A stretch of DNA of 64,000 nucleotides, taken from Siphonodentalium dalli (taxonomy: Eukaryota; Mollusca; Scaphopoda; Gadilida; Siphonodentaliidae). Made by a program: the position numbers and the translations under genes. Positions 49,890 through 62,309 of this stretch are shown here, in pieces. How positions within the stretch are numbered: the stretch's first letter is position 1; each line of letters starts with the position of its first letter. Location: NCBI GenBank assembly GCA_032622095.1, contig CP136069.1, positions 122,190,126 to 122,254,125 of the forward strand, read 5' to 3'. The notes beneath the pieces were generated by a model. That model had not been told where the DNA came from. It saw nothing but the letters and a program-made list of their open reading frames with translations, and did not search any database.

Positions 49890-50700
49890 ATTGGCTCCCA
49901 AATTTTGTGGAATTTTGTCGACGATTTCCACCAAACTGATATGTGTAGTTTAAGGATACATAACAGTAGCGTTGCTCGAGTGAGGGTGGGGGTTGGCTGG
50001 TGTGGCAAAACAATAATTACTTTTATCGGCGATTTCTACCGAACTTATATAAAGATGTATTATAATTATCGAGGCACGGATTCAGCATGAGTGTTCATTG
50101 CTTCAATTGTGCTTAATTCAGTTTACGTGGACAAAATCTCAATTCTGATCGAAATGACCATGTATCCATCGGCACATTGCGATGCCCCTCAATTCAGATC
50201 AAGCTTGAAAATCGGTCCCGATTTTCGCCCATGTCAAGGTTCTAAACCGCACAAACCTCGTCTAGTCAAGAGTGCGATTATTTCATCCACGACCTAATCA
50301 CCTCGGCTATGGGTACATCCTTAAAACGGAAGCCCGTTCACTGAGAATTGGGAAGCGTATTAGTCTGAATATGGGTTCTAATTTTAACACAGAACAGATT
50401 GGCCACTATATTAATTGTAACAACACAATGCATCTCCTTCGAAAATGGTATATGTGATATAGGGTATATAATTGTGTGGTTTAAATATACCTAATGCCAT
50501 CTATGTCAGGGATGGGGTCGGAGTGAGCGCAAAATTGACAAAACATTTTTGTCGTCGATTCCGGCAAACGTATATATTGTCATCTCTATTGTACAATGAA
50601 TCTATGGTATGATTGAACGTTGTAAATGTGGCTTTGCCGGGGTCAGTGATGGGGTTGAATGAGGAGCACCAAAATTGATAACAAACTTTTTATCACAGAC
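49890..50700 (+). repeat. Outlying fragments related to the 32.6-34.3 kb array and to the 30.1 kb repeat
   Basis: 'cgatttccaccaaactgata', 'atcggcgatttctaccgaac' and 'aattgtgtggtttaaatata' echo the array monomers. Between them 50075-50220 carries, inverted, the block found at 30120-30200 ('gaaaatcggtcccg', 'gtttgatctgag'). Confidence 0.5.
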
Positions 50701-50911
50701 ATAGTTGAAGTGACATCGATAAAGATAAACAGACAACCATAATTTCGTTTCGTCGACTTGATAATTCTTGTTGTATAGTGAATTAAGTCAAATCTGTCTT
50801 AATCTGATTAAATTCTTCAGCTTCAACGACCATGCATGGCATATACAGTAGAAAGGTCCAATCATTACTAACACGTTGTGTGGTGTAGAAGTGCCTAGTG
50901 TTCTTATTCAC

Positions 50912-50931
50912 GTTTTTTTTTTTTTTTTTTT
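50912..50931. repeat. Poly-T tract
   Basis: Run of about 19 T followed by 'gtgtgtag'. Confidence 0.85.
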
Positions 50932-51520
50932 GTGTGTAGATTCAGTGAATTTCCCCACTTTTTCGCGTATAATTATCTTTGGAATGAGATACTAAACAAA
51001 ACATTTCGAAAACTGATATTATATCCAGAACTGTAAAAACGGTAGAAATGAAGGCGAAAACAATAAATAAATGACGATTATCAACTCCCATATTCTGCAC
51101 TTACCCTGTTGGCATACATGACGGAATACACGACGGTTTTATCTATAATGTTTCCCTCGAATTCAATAATTGTCCCATATTTCTGAATATTCATAATTTA
51201 TATCGTCAAATTCTGAATGTCAAAGATCCCTCTATCTCCTTGCAAATATCTATACTGACGTCGGTAGTCCGTAATGAGTTGTAAAGTGCGAGCAATCTTT
51301 GATATATCACCAATTTCCATTTCCAAATAGCACATGATTAATCGCATACATGTAGATATAACAAATTGTACATGCATGCATACCTCAATAGCATCATTCT
51401 GCATGTCAGGGGTTCACGTGTACACATACACGCGTTTGTTTATCTAATGTAACCGAACTTCCATGTCATCTTAGTTTATGTCAGTTTCTGAGAGTGTAAC
51501 GTTATTTTAGAGAAAGATAT

Positions 51521-51771
51521 GGTTTGGTTTATCTCAGTGTATCGTCGTTCCAGCCTATAGGACAATCACGACGTTCTCATTTTTGCGGGTAGAGGAAAGA
51601 CTGCGCAGGTGGCTAACGCGAAATCACTCTAATGCACACAAAAACATAACTTACAAAATTGCCCAGGTACACGAATCAGATTACTGAGCCTGCATTCAAA
51701 CCAGTTTCTCCAGCACTGGGTCGCTTATTACGGCCTATTTCACCTTACCGAATGAGCCACTGGGGCCCCGG
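51521..51771 (-). repeat. tRNA-headed SINE
   Basis: Read on the minus strand, the head starts GGGGCCCCAGTGGCTCAT. It has an A-box-like 'agtggctcattcggtaagg' (about 51743-51761) and a B-box-like 'ggtttgaatgc' (51692-51702). The body then runs to the tail 'cgcaaaaatgagaacgtcgt' and 'aacgacgatacactgagat' that it shares with 6610-6700 and 37527-37600. Head and tail together make this the most complete SINE copy in the window. Confidence 0.7.
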
Positions 51772-54700
51772 ACAAAAGATATGTGGCTGTGCGCTGTTTG
51801 GAAATCTCGAATACTCAGTCTATATATACGCGTAAAATAAAGGGGTCTCATGAACACGCTAAATGCTTCACTTCAACATGAATGACATTATCAGTGGATG
51901 TTAGCAACGGACAGCCTCTAATAGGAGTTATCGCCCATAATATTCCTAATTAATTGGATTAGTTTGCACATCTCTTCAGAATATAATTTAATTGGCACAC
52001 GAAACAACAACGGATAATAGATCGAAACGATGCGCGTTAACACTACAATCATGCGCGCTTCACTTCCCCGTTATCTCCCGGCATGCAACGCGCCGATAAA
52101 AGACTCGTTCTATTGTGACAAATTTGATGACTTCTGTCATCGACATTGGTTGTTCATTCTATCAATCGGCATCGAATTAAGAACAGATAAATGACAGTCA
52201 TAGCGCTACAAGAGAATCTATGAATGTTTAAATCCATATTAGACGCATATATCTCGCCCCTACCAGTGGATAATAACACATTTTACCGTGTTAAAGGAAA
52301 TGCAATTTCCTCCATTATCTGAGACGTTATATCTTTATTGGTCGGAAATGCTACAAATCCAAGTTTTATCATAATGCGCCAGTCTAGCAATGAAACAGGA
52401 AATTGAGTGTGTGTTCCATTCTTGTAACATGGTTCAGTTGGCTTCGCTATGGTCTTGTTCGATTAATCTAGGATTCATGACGGAACATTTCCTGGTTCCC
52501 AGCGCAGAATGAATACACGATCATCATGATTAACATAACAGCACGGGGACGTACGACGACATTGGTTACAGCCAACACACCCACGGCATAACCCATGTCA
52601 TATACTTGTGAACTAAATAATGAACGGTTCTAGAATGGGAATAGGAAAGGATGTACATGTACATGTATATAATCAGAAATGCCAATCACCACCAAAAAAA
52701 AATGAAAAACAAAACAAAACTATAGAACAAAACAAACAATTTCGGAATGTATGAATTTAATGTTTGATTTAATTATATAAAACGTGCTGATTTCACTGCA
52801 TCTAACTGATATATTCGACACAACCACTACACTCATTTGAAGAATTCACAATTAAACTATTACTGTCAAAATATTCAACAACATCGGCTGTGCCATTTCG
52901 TAAAACACGACACGGCGTCCTAACAACACAGAAATGTAAACAAACAGTCCTTCGTTCGCCCCGATCAATTCACCGATTAACAACCGGGAATGGTTTCACC
53001 AATAAGAGTAATTTTATTTAATTTATACAACAACTAGCGTTGTATGCTGGCACTTTTTATACAAAAAATGTATTTTTAAATACCTGCGTTGAGCAAGTTT
53101 GCCCATTGTGAGCCGCAGCATAGTGTATTGCCAATAATTGTTGCAAATATCTTGGGTTTCAGCAAATCAGGTTCATGCTCCGTGTTTCCATATATAAGAA
53201 AATGTCCGGCCAATTCACGGCCCCAGCGTAAAATACAGAACTCTCACTGCGTAAATACAGAACTCACACTGCACTACATAAGCCTCTCAGTAAAATTTCT
53301 CTCTTTTTTTGGACGAAATATAAACATCAACACGGTCGGTCATTATACTTTTTGCAACGACATGATTAGAAAAAGAAATAAGATTGTCAATAGTTTTGCA
53401 TTTATCAGCAACAATGGTCATCTGGCGATGTCCGGTTAAATAAATCAGAATCTCCTGAGCTACTGTTTCTCTATAGCAAAGCGAAAGCAAACGAAAATGA
53501 AACAAAAAAACTTGCTATCGCCATCATTCGTATACCACAGGTACCACAAAAATCCATAAATCACCCATAAGTAATTCGTTGAATAGTTCATAATTGATAA
53601 TTATCTTTATTATCAACATTTTTTGTTGTGGGGAAGCATGCATGGACGCACTTTATCAGAGACGATATCTGATTTTTGCTGGGCTGACCTGTCTGACAAC
53701 AAAATCAAAACGTGTTAAAAGATCTTTTGCTAGGCTGACATCCGGCCACCAGATACTCCTATTACTGGGATCATGGATCCGATCGAATTATTTATAACGT
53801 ACAAAGGGTGGTTTACATTCCAATGATCGTCTCTGACGAAGAGCGTCCATGCTTTTGTTTCCCGAAAGTAAGTATATATTACAGAGAGATCTGTCGTATG
53901 TTTTCAACATGAAACTGGATACTATTGTGGGGTTTCGCGATGTACATGTGGCTTACATAATTTTTGCAAGTATTATGTTTTTCCTTGTGACTGGTAAACC
54001 GAAAATATGGAAAGTTTGACTATTTTGGTGTCAACTCGGACCGTTGGTCTTAAATATAGTTTTCTCTCGTACATCGGTATGAATATATACATGGTATTGC
54101 CATATAGCTTTTTTCTTCCCGATTGCATGCTATTTAACGTCAGCAAATCTCTAGTTCGTATGCTTTCCCGTCCCTCAGAGAAGTTCCCTATTTGATCCCA
54201 CCGCGGCCCTATTAAGTATCTATTATGCATTCATTAGCATAGCCTGGAGCAGATAATTTTAATTGAAACCCATGTTAGCAAGCGTTCATGCGTTATTATT
54301 GTCACATCTAAAAAACACAAACATTAAAATTGCCTCCCATCATCTATTAGACACATACGAATGCATTTTGAGTTCGCGTGTAAGGGGAGAGCATCCACAT
54401 CCCCAGAGGGCGCGTTAAAAGACCGCTAAAGAGACTCCGAACATGACCATATGGTCGCAAAGATGCTCATCTCGAAAGTCAAAGCTGCGTTTTCTCCGGA
54501 TGGAGTAATTATTAATGTTCTGTTGATTTTTATCGTCACTGAGTGCGTTTTAATTAGTAGCATTGGGGAGATGCCACAGAGGAGGTTTCACGAAGAACAA
54601 AACTTAATGAAATTTGAATAAATGCGCCTCATCGAGTGTTATTATTCCTTTTATATGCGACTAAAATCGCTCGCATTAGGAGACTTTTATTCCCCTTCAG

Positions 54701-55060
54701 AGGCTTTTCCCTGCGGATATGAGGATCTGGAGCGGCTCTAAGTTGATTTCACTTACTGCTTCGAATTTTAAATAGTAAGTTCCCTTTCCCTGACTTTGGT
54801 GTAAACAATATTTATTTAAAAAATCAAATATATCACACAAACACAAATACACATGTAGATACATAGAGATTTAGGAAGAGGGTTGGAAAGCAAAATGCTT
54901 TTTAAAGTCCTCTCCTCGTGGAACAGATATTACCTCATGACAGAAATATCACTTGAGGTAAAGCAGACGGGAAAAATAGTTTTGTTTGATTGGAATGTTA
55001 TTACATGTCCAGGATTGAGATATGGATATAACATTTAATACGGGAGTTAAGGGTGAGGGT
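51772..55060. other. Intergenic, no supported feature
   Basis: Several frames of 60-116 codons (for example 53089-53439, plus) have no recognisable motif, signal peptide or splice partner. Confidence 0.45.
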
Positions 55061-55074
55061 GAGAGAGCGAAAGA

Positions 55075-55130
<56 letters not shown>

Positions 55131-55132
55131 GG
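55061..55132. repeat. (GA)n microsatellite
   Basis: GA dinucleotides, with a few interruptions at both ends. Confidence 0.95.
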
Positions 55133-55444
55133 TTGACACAACATACATTCGATACAAAACAACACAACATCCGTTCGGTGGGGAAATCACTTGCACGAAT
55201 GCGTCACGACCACGGAGAAGACTTTGTTGTGGACAATGATAAGACTGGTCTGAGAATGGATTTAAATTATTTGTCGGACGTAACACCTCCAGACAAGTGA
55301 TCCATTCTTCTGTTACATGATATTTGCGCGTGTACATGTACTTTATAAATTGAGTATCGAATACGACACTATCAATTATATACTCGTAGTATAAGCGTAT
55401 TGCGCATAAGCCCAATAATGAAGCCCCGATGCGTTCTGAATTAA

Positions 55445-55834
55445 CCCTTTACCCAACAAACCGGCCAAAACCGGCCAAATAAAGCTTCAACAGCCTAAAA
55501 TATCTTCGGTCTGTCTCAATAGAACCATACAAATATGGATATCATTGGAACCGGCTCCTTGACCACATTGTGATAGTTACAGTTAGCCCTGTGCCAATGC
55601 ATTCTCTTATATATGCGAGTCGACCATAGGTCGCCTCGCATATATAAGAGAATGCATTGGCCTTAAAAAAATATTTTTTAACACTTTTTACCATTTTTTC
55701 TTACATTCTTTAACAATTTTATAATTTTTAATGTGTTAAGCCAATGCATTCTCTTATATATGCGAGGCGACCTATGGTCGACTCGCATATATAAGAGAAT
55801 GCATTGGCACAGGGCCCTTCTGTTGGGTAAAGGG
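55445..55834 (+). mobile_element. TTAA-flanked double-hairpin MITE, copy 2 (piggyBac-like ends)
   Basis: TTAA duplications lie at 55441-55444 and 55835-55838. Ends are CCCTTTACCCAACAAACC on the left and, inward from the right, CCCTTTACCCAACAGAAGGG. The two 69-nt hairpins at 55593-55661 and 55740-55808 are reverse complements of each other and match those of copy 1. The ~148-bp segment before the first hairpin ('aaagcttcaacagcctaaaa') corresponds to the segment after the second hairpin of copy 1, which shows opposite orientation. There is no coding capacity. Confidence 0.88.
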
Positions 55835-56894
55835 TTAATACGCGGAACATAGCCTCGGATTGATAAGACATTAATCTCAGTTGGTTATCATACACAACAC
55901 TGTTGAGGAAATATGACACCCAAGGACCGTAACTCTGCCGAAAAAAACGCGGATCGTTATTGGACGGTTTTCGAACTCGATCCAGACATTCTTGAGCAAC
56001 TGTCATATTATATTGACTCTCAATAAATTCAGTTGAGATTGTTCAAGTTATCGCTCCAACGTCATATGTATAGACGAACTCCGTCTTCCCGTGAAACGGC
56101 CTCGCCAAACTATATATAGGTGAATACTCGACCAACAATTATTTTTGTACTATGTCGTACACGGTAATTACGGATAATTTGTTTCGACATGTGCATATAA
56201 GAATGGTTTGACCAGATATATCAACGTGTACATGATGTGGAGGAGGGGTGAGTATACGATAAGTATGTGGACATATGAATAAAATCCCAAAGCCATTGTA
56301 ATTTCCCAGTTGTTTTCAAGTTTTGAATGTAAACTGTCCACATTACCATAACATGACTAGAATAGAAATGTTCTCAGAGGATATCTTCGAGGTCCTTTCA
56401 TTCAACAAATGATTCATGTTCGCTGATCCTCCTCTTCACCAAAAGTGAGTCATTTTCAACCATATACAATGTATATACCCGCAGACGATAATGCCGGGGT
56501 GCGTGCTATACTATTTTCTCGATTCTCATGTCTTACCAGATTATTTTCTTCCAGGCTTTCTTCTCGGTCTTGTCAGTAGCGACCACGCTGGTTTTCCGTG
56601 TTTCAGCTTTGGGAACTCCTCTTAGTGTCAACGGACCCAAGACGACATTCGATTAGGAAGAACTGGCTAGCGGTATTTTCTGCATTTGAAGGAATAGCCT
56701 TACCAGTTGTAATGCCTGTACGATTGGTAACCGACATTGTTGAGGCGTTATCAGATTGATTTTAATTTGGAAGTGGGTGGTCATTAACGCTGCTACACGT
56801 GCTTAAGAAGTCGTATTCAATGACAACTATGCTTTTATACGGGAATATCACGGTGAAGCCAGTGCCGATCCTACAAACCGGGCAATATAATAAA

Positions 56895-57045
56895 CTAGCT
56901 GAAACAGGCTCCCTAAGGGAGCCTTAATATATTCGGCGTCGGAGGGGCTGCGGCCCCTGCACAGAGGGGCCTGCCCCCTTTGTGCGCTATAGGGGGCTGT
57001 GGCTCCTGTGTGTGGTTCGCGCACATTATAGAATATAGACAAATC
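56895..57045. repeat. GC-rich patch with short palindromes
   Basis: 'ggctccctaagggagcc' and 'ggggctgcggcccc' are small palindromes in an otherwise AT-rich context. The 'ggggctg' words recall the repeat ends at 7190, 8350 and 42570, so this may be another member of that dispersed family. Confidence 0.4.
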
Positions 57046-57588
57046 CCACTCTTTTATATATATTGATCATATTATTATGCTACTTCAATATAAATTCGGG
57101 CAAAAATAGGTTCATATTGGACCTAAATGATGACATTGGTTCATAATGGACTTATACCCGTTATTATGTTGGATGGCGCAGGCCACAGTGAAAACACATA
57201 TATAAAGAGTTAACATCTGGTCCCGAAATAGGCCCACAGTGAGTGTATTTTTGTTTTGTTATCTATTTAATTAATTAATCAAAATAAAACAATCCGATAT
57301 AACCTTCGCCAGGGTACCCTGAGTCACCACCAAAAAATGGGTTGAATTCGGACCAGCAGTCTGGGAGAGAAATCAGGACAGACAGACAGATAGACATATC
57401 CTATACTCTTTTATCTATCCTGATAGATGATAACTGTTTGGTCTGGGTTAAACGTAATCCAGCGATAAACATCTTGGATGTAGCAAGTTTGGAATGGTGA
57501 AAATATTGCAACATCAATGGGTTGGATGTTGTGTCAATATAATAGAAATACTACGCGAGGATCGCAACTCCGTTTGCCTTAACAACAC

Positions 57589-57634
57589 CACAGGTCCCCA
57601 GAACAAAAATTGACCCCAATTCTGGGGACCTGTG
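57589..57634. repeat. 15-bp perfect hairpin
   Basis: CACAGGTCCCCAGAA, a 16-nt loop, then TTCTGGGGACCTGTG. A terminator or a MITE remnant are both possible; nothing nearby decides it. Confidence 0.8.
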
Positions 57635-58202
57635 AACAACACCTCAATTGATCCATATATATGTGACTCATGATTGTTATAGCTCAGCAGTGCCGTGTTC
57701 TCTTTGGTTATATGGTGTATGTGAAATGGCTAATTATACGCACAAAGTGTTTTGTCGTCATCCAGTCTTATAAGCAAGTTGGTCACTGTCTTTGAAAATT
57801 AACTCATTTGATAATCGTTGCTTGTGGTAATGCAGTACCAGAAGCACTAGCTGTGACACAAATGGTTATAGTTACCATAGTACAATTTTCACCACCAGTG
57901 TAGTGCATTTGTTCGGCTGCTTAAATCCTTTTTCGGCTAATATCTTGGTTCTGGACAGTTTTCGTCCCCGTTTCTTCGAGATTAAATATTATTGTGCCGT
58001 CGCCGAACATGAGTTCCCTGTTAGCATATATTTTCAAAAAACATTTCGATATGTTACATAACAGATACCGCATCATTCTGGTGTACGGAGACTTATAGAT
58101 GAGGTTGCATATTCATAAATCCTCGAAACCAATCAATTTCAGTCCTCATTTTTGGGTAGGTCCTTCATCTTTGCCACATAATGTGTCAATTTTCTAAACT
58201 CT

Positions 58203-58250
58203 TTAACCCCTTCGCTGCTATGACGTCCGTAAATATTACGGACGTAAAAG
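58203..58250 (+). mobile_element. Left end of a TTAA/CCC-type element (partial)
   Basis: TTAA at 58203-58206 is followed by CCCCTTCGCTGC and by a 23-nt hairpin ACGTCCGTAA-ATA-TTACGGACGT (58223-58245). I found no matching right end. Confidence 0.45.
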
Positions 58251-59031
58251 TGCACGTCGTGTGTTATTTGGTCTGCAGCACACTAGCAGTGGGCCATTAT
58301 TTATACCTGGAACTCAGATATTGGTGCATCGGAATAACTGTATCTAGAAGTTTCAAACAGTGTATGGCGTTCTGCGATTGTGACCGTTAATATAGCCTTT
58401 CAACTGAGTCAGTGTTATGGTTCTTGTGATATCCCCGTTATAATTGTACACTGGAAAATGGAAATAGCGTCAACAGCCCAGCACAGTGACGATGACATAA
58501 CCTCATTCTGCAGCGAAAAGGTAAACATAAAACATGTATATATGACGATGCAATCTGCAGGTTGATATTCTTGTTTCTCGTTGAACACCAGCCATGTTGG
58601 TTGATGTATAGAACAATTGTTACTGACAACGTTGTATTGATTGTACCATGTTTTTTTCCTGGTACAATCAGGAATTTTACTACAAATAATCCATAAAAAT
58701 CCATAGATGGATCAATTAATTCCCTTCCTCGAATATGATATCATGGATATATAAACTGAACTTGTGAAAAAAACTACAGTTTTTGAGAAGTTCTTGGTAT
58801 CCGACCATAGTGAACAATTAAGAGTTTTCATGTCATAAAAATATAGCAGCTGGTCTTATATTTGATTGTTTGATTTTACTTAATTGTTGTATACCAATCG
58901 AAATTCCTGATCGATTTTGAGAACGTTGTAAGCCGTTTCAAACAAGATTGTGTTACAATTGCGCCACATGATCGACAACTCTATTTACAACAAAATTGTA
59001 ATCAAACAAAACTGATCGGCATGCTGCAACT

Positions 59032-59482
59032 GGTTACACACAACTAATTCAATAGAGTTATGCTTCCTGAAATTGTGTAGGGAAACTAGAATCAGATAAA
59101 AATCATCCCATGGCCACTGATTGGTGCATTATGTTGACAATATAAATACATAAATAAATAATAGAATTAAGCTGCTGTACAAAAAAATGCATGGTGTTTG
59201 GGGGCCTGCTGAATATTGTGTCCATTTGACCACAAGTAGAAATTTGTGGTAGTGTGTTTTTTATAGCTGTGAATTTACTGCGAACCTTCGGTAGTCAGGG
59301 AAGCGGTGAAATTTGAATGGGAAAAAATACCGAAACCTGTCCGTTTCATGGTATGAATTTATCAGGCTTGAGACCCACTTCATGCTCAGTATGAGGTTTT
59401 GGTGAAAATAGGTCCAGTTTCAGCACAAATGATACAAACGTTAGTATTGTCGCCTATGGGAAATAATTAGTTGTGTGTAACC
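59032..59482 (+). repeat. Left 451-bp terminal direct repeat
   Basis: I read it base by base as identical to 63511-63961. It has 18-bp inverted ends and no open frame of note. It ends only 96 bp before the nuclease start codon, so it probably supplies the promoter of that gene. Confidence 0.95.
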
Positions 59483-59578
59483 TATAGCTACAGATGGTGT
59501 CCATTTCAAGAATGCTATATTCCCAAAATTTAAAGCTGTAGTTCATTGGATAACTTCAATAAAGGTTAAAATAATAAA

Positions 59579-59968
59579 ATGGAGTATTTCTACTATGAGT
59601 ATAATCGCAGGCTTTATGAGAAAACCGAAATTCAGGGGGGTGGGGGGTGTCATTTATGGAAAGGTAGCAAAGATAGTGATGGATATGGGAAGATGAGAGT
59701 GACTTGGCCAGAAATATGGAAAAGAGAACATGATTCAGCTACACAGCCAACACACCGCTTGAATTATATGATCCAGAATCGGTTGTCAAGGGACCAAGTT
59801 CCTGTATATGGTGGCCCGGAGAGTCTCGAGTGTAGTCACTTGTGTGGGGAGAGGGCCTGTATCAATATAGCGCACTTGATATTTGAAAGCCATCTCCATA
59901 ACCAGCAACGAATTAGATGCCGAAGCTTGGAACAATGTTTAGGGTGTTCACCAGAATGCATTATATAA
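59579..59968 (+). CDS. His-Me finger (I-PpoI-like, zinc-bound) nuclease of the transposon
   Basis: The protein has 129 residues, begins ATGG after 'aataataaa' (a good start context) and has no intron in sight. After a short leader it has GGGCHLWKGSKDSDGYGKMR, then HRLNYM, then ECSHLCGERACINIAHL and ESHLHNQQRIRC, ending in C120, C123 and C127. The residues H87, C89, C94, H99, N108 and C114 stand at the same spacing as H98, C100, C105, H110, N119 and C125 of I-PpoI (constant offset 11). H98 and N119 are its catalytic residues. C24 would be the remaining ligand of the first zinc, and C114/C120/C123/C127 the second zinc site. It is expected to cut double-stranded DNA. It lies convergent with the transposase, so a role in target or donor cleavage during transposition, or independent homing, can be considered; neither is shown. 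Confidence 0.85.
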   Translation: MEYFYYEYNRRLYEKTEIQGGGGCHLWKGSKDSDGYGKMRVTWPEIWKREHDSATQPTHRLNYMIQNRLSRDQVPVYGGPESLECSHLCGERACINIAHLIFESHLHNQQRIRCRSLEQCLGCSPECII

Positions 59969-60011
59969 GTTTCCAAGAGGTGCATATAATATATATAACA
60001 TATATTTGTGT

Positions 60012-61782
60012 TCATTTTTTCCTGTTAACCCTTCGCCCCTCATGGAATTTGCTATAGCCATGTTCTATTTTCTTTTTATTTTGAGGCAAAAGCTTATTCT
60101 TTTCATACAATCGCTCCTCCTGATGTTCTGCGTGAAGTTTGTACAGCGTTTCTCTCCTGTTTACTCTTATCTTTTTAACAGTTAACTTCTTCTTTCGCTT
60201 CTTTCGGTTATTTTCTGCCTTCTGATAGCTGTTAAGAGACCGATCGACTTTACTCCCGCTGGTAATGGGACAACCAACATGTTCACATAAGTCCCTTATA
60301 GAATTCGCTGTTCCACAATTAACCGAGTGCACCATTGAGTGTGCACGCCCAAAAACATTCCTCGAAAATGTCACATTTTTAGGAAGAGAAGTTCTTAATG
60401 ACCTGTTGACAGCTTCAACTTTCTGCGTGTTAGTGTTCAACTTTGTTTTTTCTAACATTGATGTCCCGAGTCGATAGTCAGCAAGTTCGCGCAGTATTGT
60501 TGATGTGCACTCATTCTGACTGAGTTTAAAGTTTTTGCCTAGCAGATAACTGTCCTTAATCCAATTAGAACTTTTGCTGGCTTTACACATATACGAATAT
60601 TTCTTGCAAAGTACGTGGTTCCCCTGATAGCACAACACAAGCGCATCTTTAACATACGACATTCTGCTGTTTATGTTGTGGATGTTTCCTTTATGGTGTT
60701 TTATTGCCTTTCTGATTTCAGAGTTGCACCGATCAGCAAAATCAAGTGCTAATTTATCTTGCATTTTAGTTCTTTCTCTTACAGTTTTCGAAACAATGAT
60801 TTTATTGAGATATTTGTGATTTTTTACAAATTTCCGATGATTTCGGGAAACATGGGTCGTGTCTAATTGATGAAAAGGTTGAACATTAGTCACGTTATCT
60901 TCAAATAGTTCCTGAGCCGCCAAGTAACTCGCACAGTCAGGATCTGTGGTAATGTTCTCAACCTGAATTCCACTTGTATCTTTAAGATTAGTGAGAACCT
61001 CTTTCGCGAGAGTCTTTTCGTCACCAATGTTGTGTTCGAAAGGTATCGTAGCATAGCAGTCGCCTTTGAAACACTCGTGATTCGGTGCTGCTTTGAGATG
61101 ATGTCCTTTCGAACACAACTTGTTATGGATAGCGAGTCCAATAATGTCATGGTCTTTTGTCACATTCTCTGCCACAGTATAAATTGATTGAGTCGCAGGT
61201 TGGAAGGGAGTTTTCCCCACACCGGAATAAATACTGTTATTGTACATGGCATCGCCTTGAACATCGATAACATGTGGGTTAATTTTGCCCATATGCCTTT
61301 GATTCGATATAAGACGTGAACGTCGTTTCACCATATCTGCCTTATTTTCTTCCACAATCTTTACGAGAACCTTATTTGATGTTTTCTGCAGGCCATGAGC
61401 AGACGGTGCTGGGATATTAGAGCTGAGACAAATGCGACGGAAGCTGTGTGCTGCTATTGGTGTTTTACTAAGACCTATTGCTAACCCAAGATTTGGCTTT
61501 CCACTACGTCGACCTGGTCTCTTAGTCGGGACCTCCTCGAACAAGGTGAACATACTTGATTTGTATTTGCATTTATCACACACCATTTTTTGTCGACACC
61601 CGACTCCTCTCGCTTCCTCGGAATTCATATCCCAATGGAGGAACCCTTCACAAATTGGATGCGAGGCATGATGTTCTTTAAATGCAGTATTCCACATCTC
61701 AGCATTTAGGCGTACATGAACTGTACGATATGAGTCGCTCTCCCTTTCCCATGTAGATAGAGGTATTCGTTGCGACCCATAC
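60012..61782 (-). CDS. Mutator-like DDE transposase, exon 2 (catalytic part)
   Basis: Encodes the last 589 residues of a 683-aa protein. The acceptor 'tgcccttttcag' is followed by G, which completes an AGG codon split after exon 1. Positions here count from the internal Met at 61697. A zinc-ribbon-like GVGCRQKMVCDKCKYKSSMF lies at about 32-50, followed by NLGLAIGL. The first acidic motif is VIDVQGDAMYNN (D145/D149). ITTDPDCA (D252/D254) is the likely second Asp, and QLDTTHVSRN lies at 278-287. A Cys cluster CYQGNHVLCKKYSYMC at 356-371 is followed by SSNW. KVEAVNRSLRTSLPKNV (E428) is the probable catalytic Glu. A very basic tail follows (KKRKKK, NRKK). This order and these motifs match the Mutator-like transposase proteins common in invertebrate genomes. 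The frame is open throughout and stops with TGA. Confidence 0.85.
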
Positions 61783-62309
61783 CTGAAAAGGGCAAAATGG
61801 ACCTCTTTAAGACATTGAAATCTAACAAAATTTGATCAATCTCACGCAGTATATTTTTTTACCTGCAAATACACCCCCCCCCCCCCCCCGGCTTGTGTGA
61901 TTAATGTAAAACCTGCCTTATTTAATTTTCCTGTAACCATTTAAAATATAGGATGTGTTGTAAGCGGCTGTATTTTCAATAAATGAAGCCCCTAGCACCA
62001 CTACAGGTCTGATGTTTAACCCTCACACTGCCAAATACTTTATTGGGAAATTATGCCCCTTCATATTGGTGGAGAAGGGTTAAATAACAATTCTCAGACC
62101 AATTTCTTTGATCATTATATCCGATGCATATTTTAGCACCTCTTAAAAGTTATAGTGGAATCATTTAACCCCTAGCATGTAACTGTTATTCAATACAAGG
62201 ATACATGCTTATATGTTCTGTTTACAGTCAATGGGCTGTTTGAACCATAGCCAGGTTTTAAGTAGTGCATCTATATTAAAATATAGCTGTATAGACACAT
62301 GACACATAC
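61783..62309 (-). other. Intron of the transposase gene, with a mini TTAA element and a poly-C tract
   Basis: 527-bp GT/AG intron (GTATGTG ... TTTTCAG). It contains a poly-C run at 61866-61881 and a 60-bp TTAA-flanked mini element (62020-62079). Confidence 0.7.
62020..62079. mobile_element. 60-bp TTAA-flanked mini element inside the transposase intron
   Basis: TTAA at 62016-62019 and 62080-62083. Ends are CCCTCACACTGCCAAAT and, inward from the right, CCCTTCTCCACCAATAT. It is too short to encode anything. It may be a very short piggyBac-type MITE or a chance pairing of the GGGTTAA words frequent in this element. Confidence 0.4.

Larger units (their letters stand above)
55839..59027. other. 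Intergenic left of the transposase/nuclease element
   Basis: Contains the GC-rich patch at 56890-57045 and the small structures at 57589 and 58203 listed separately. No gene is supported. Confidence 0.45.

Noticed and set aside
56848-57042. 64-codon minus-strand frame
   Set aside because: Lies in a GC-rich palindromic repeat patch; no motif.
59032-59482. 451-bp repeat as an independent MITE insertion
   Set aside because: Its two flanks (AACT and TATA) do not match each other, nor do those of the right copy; only the outer flanks of the whole unit match.
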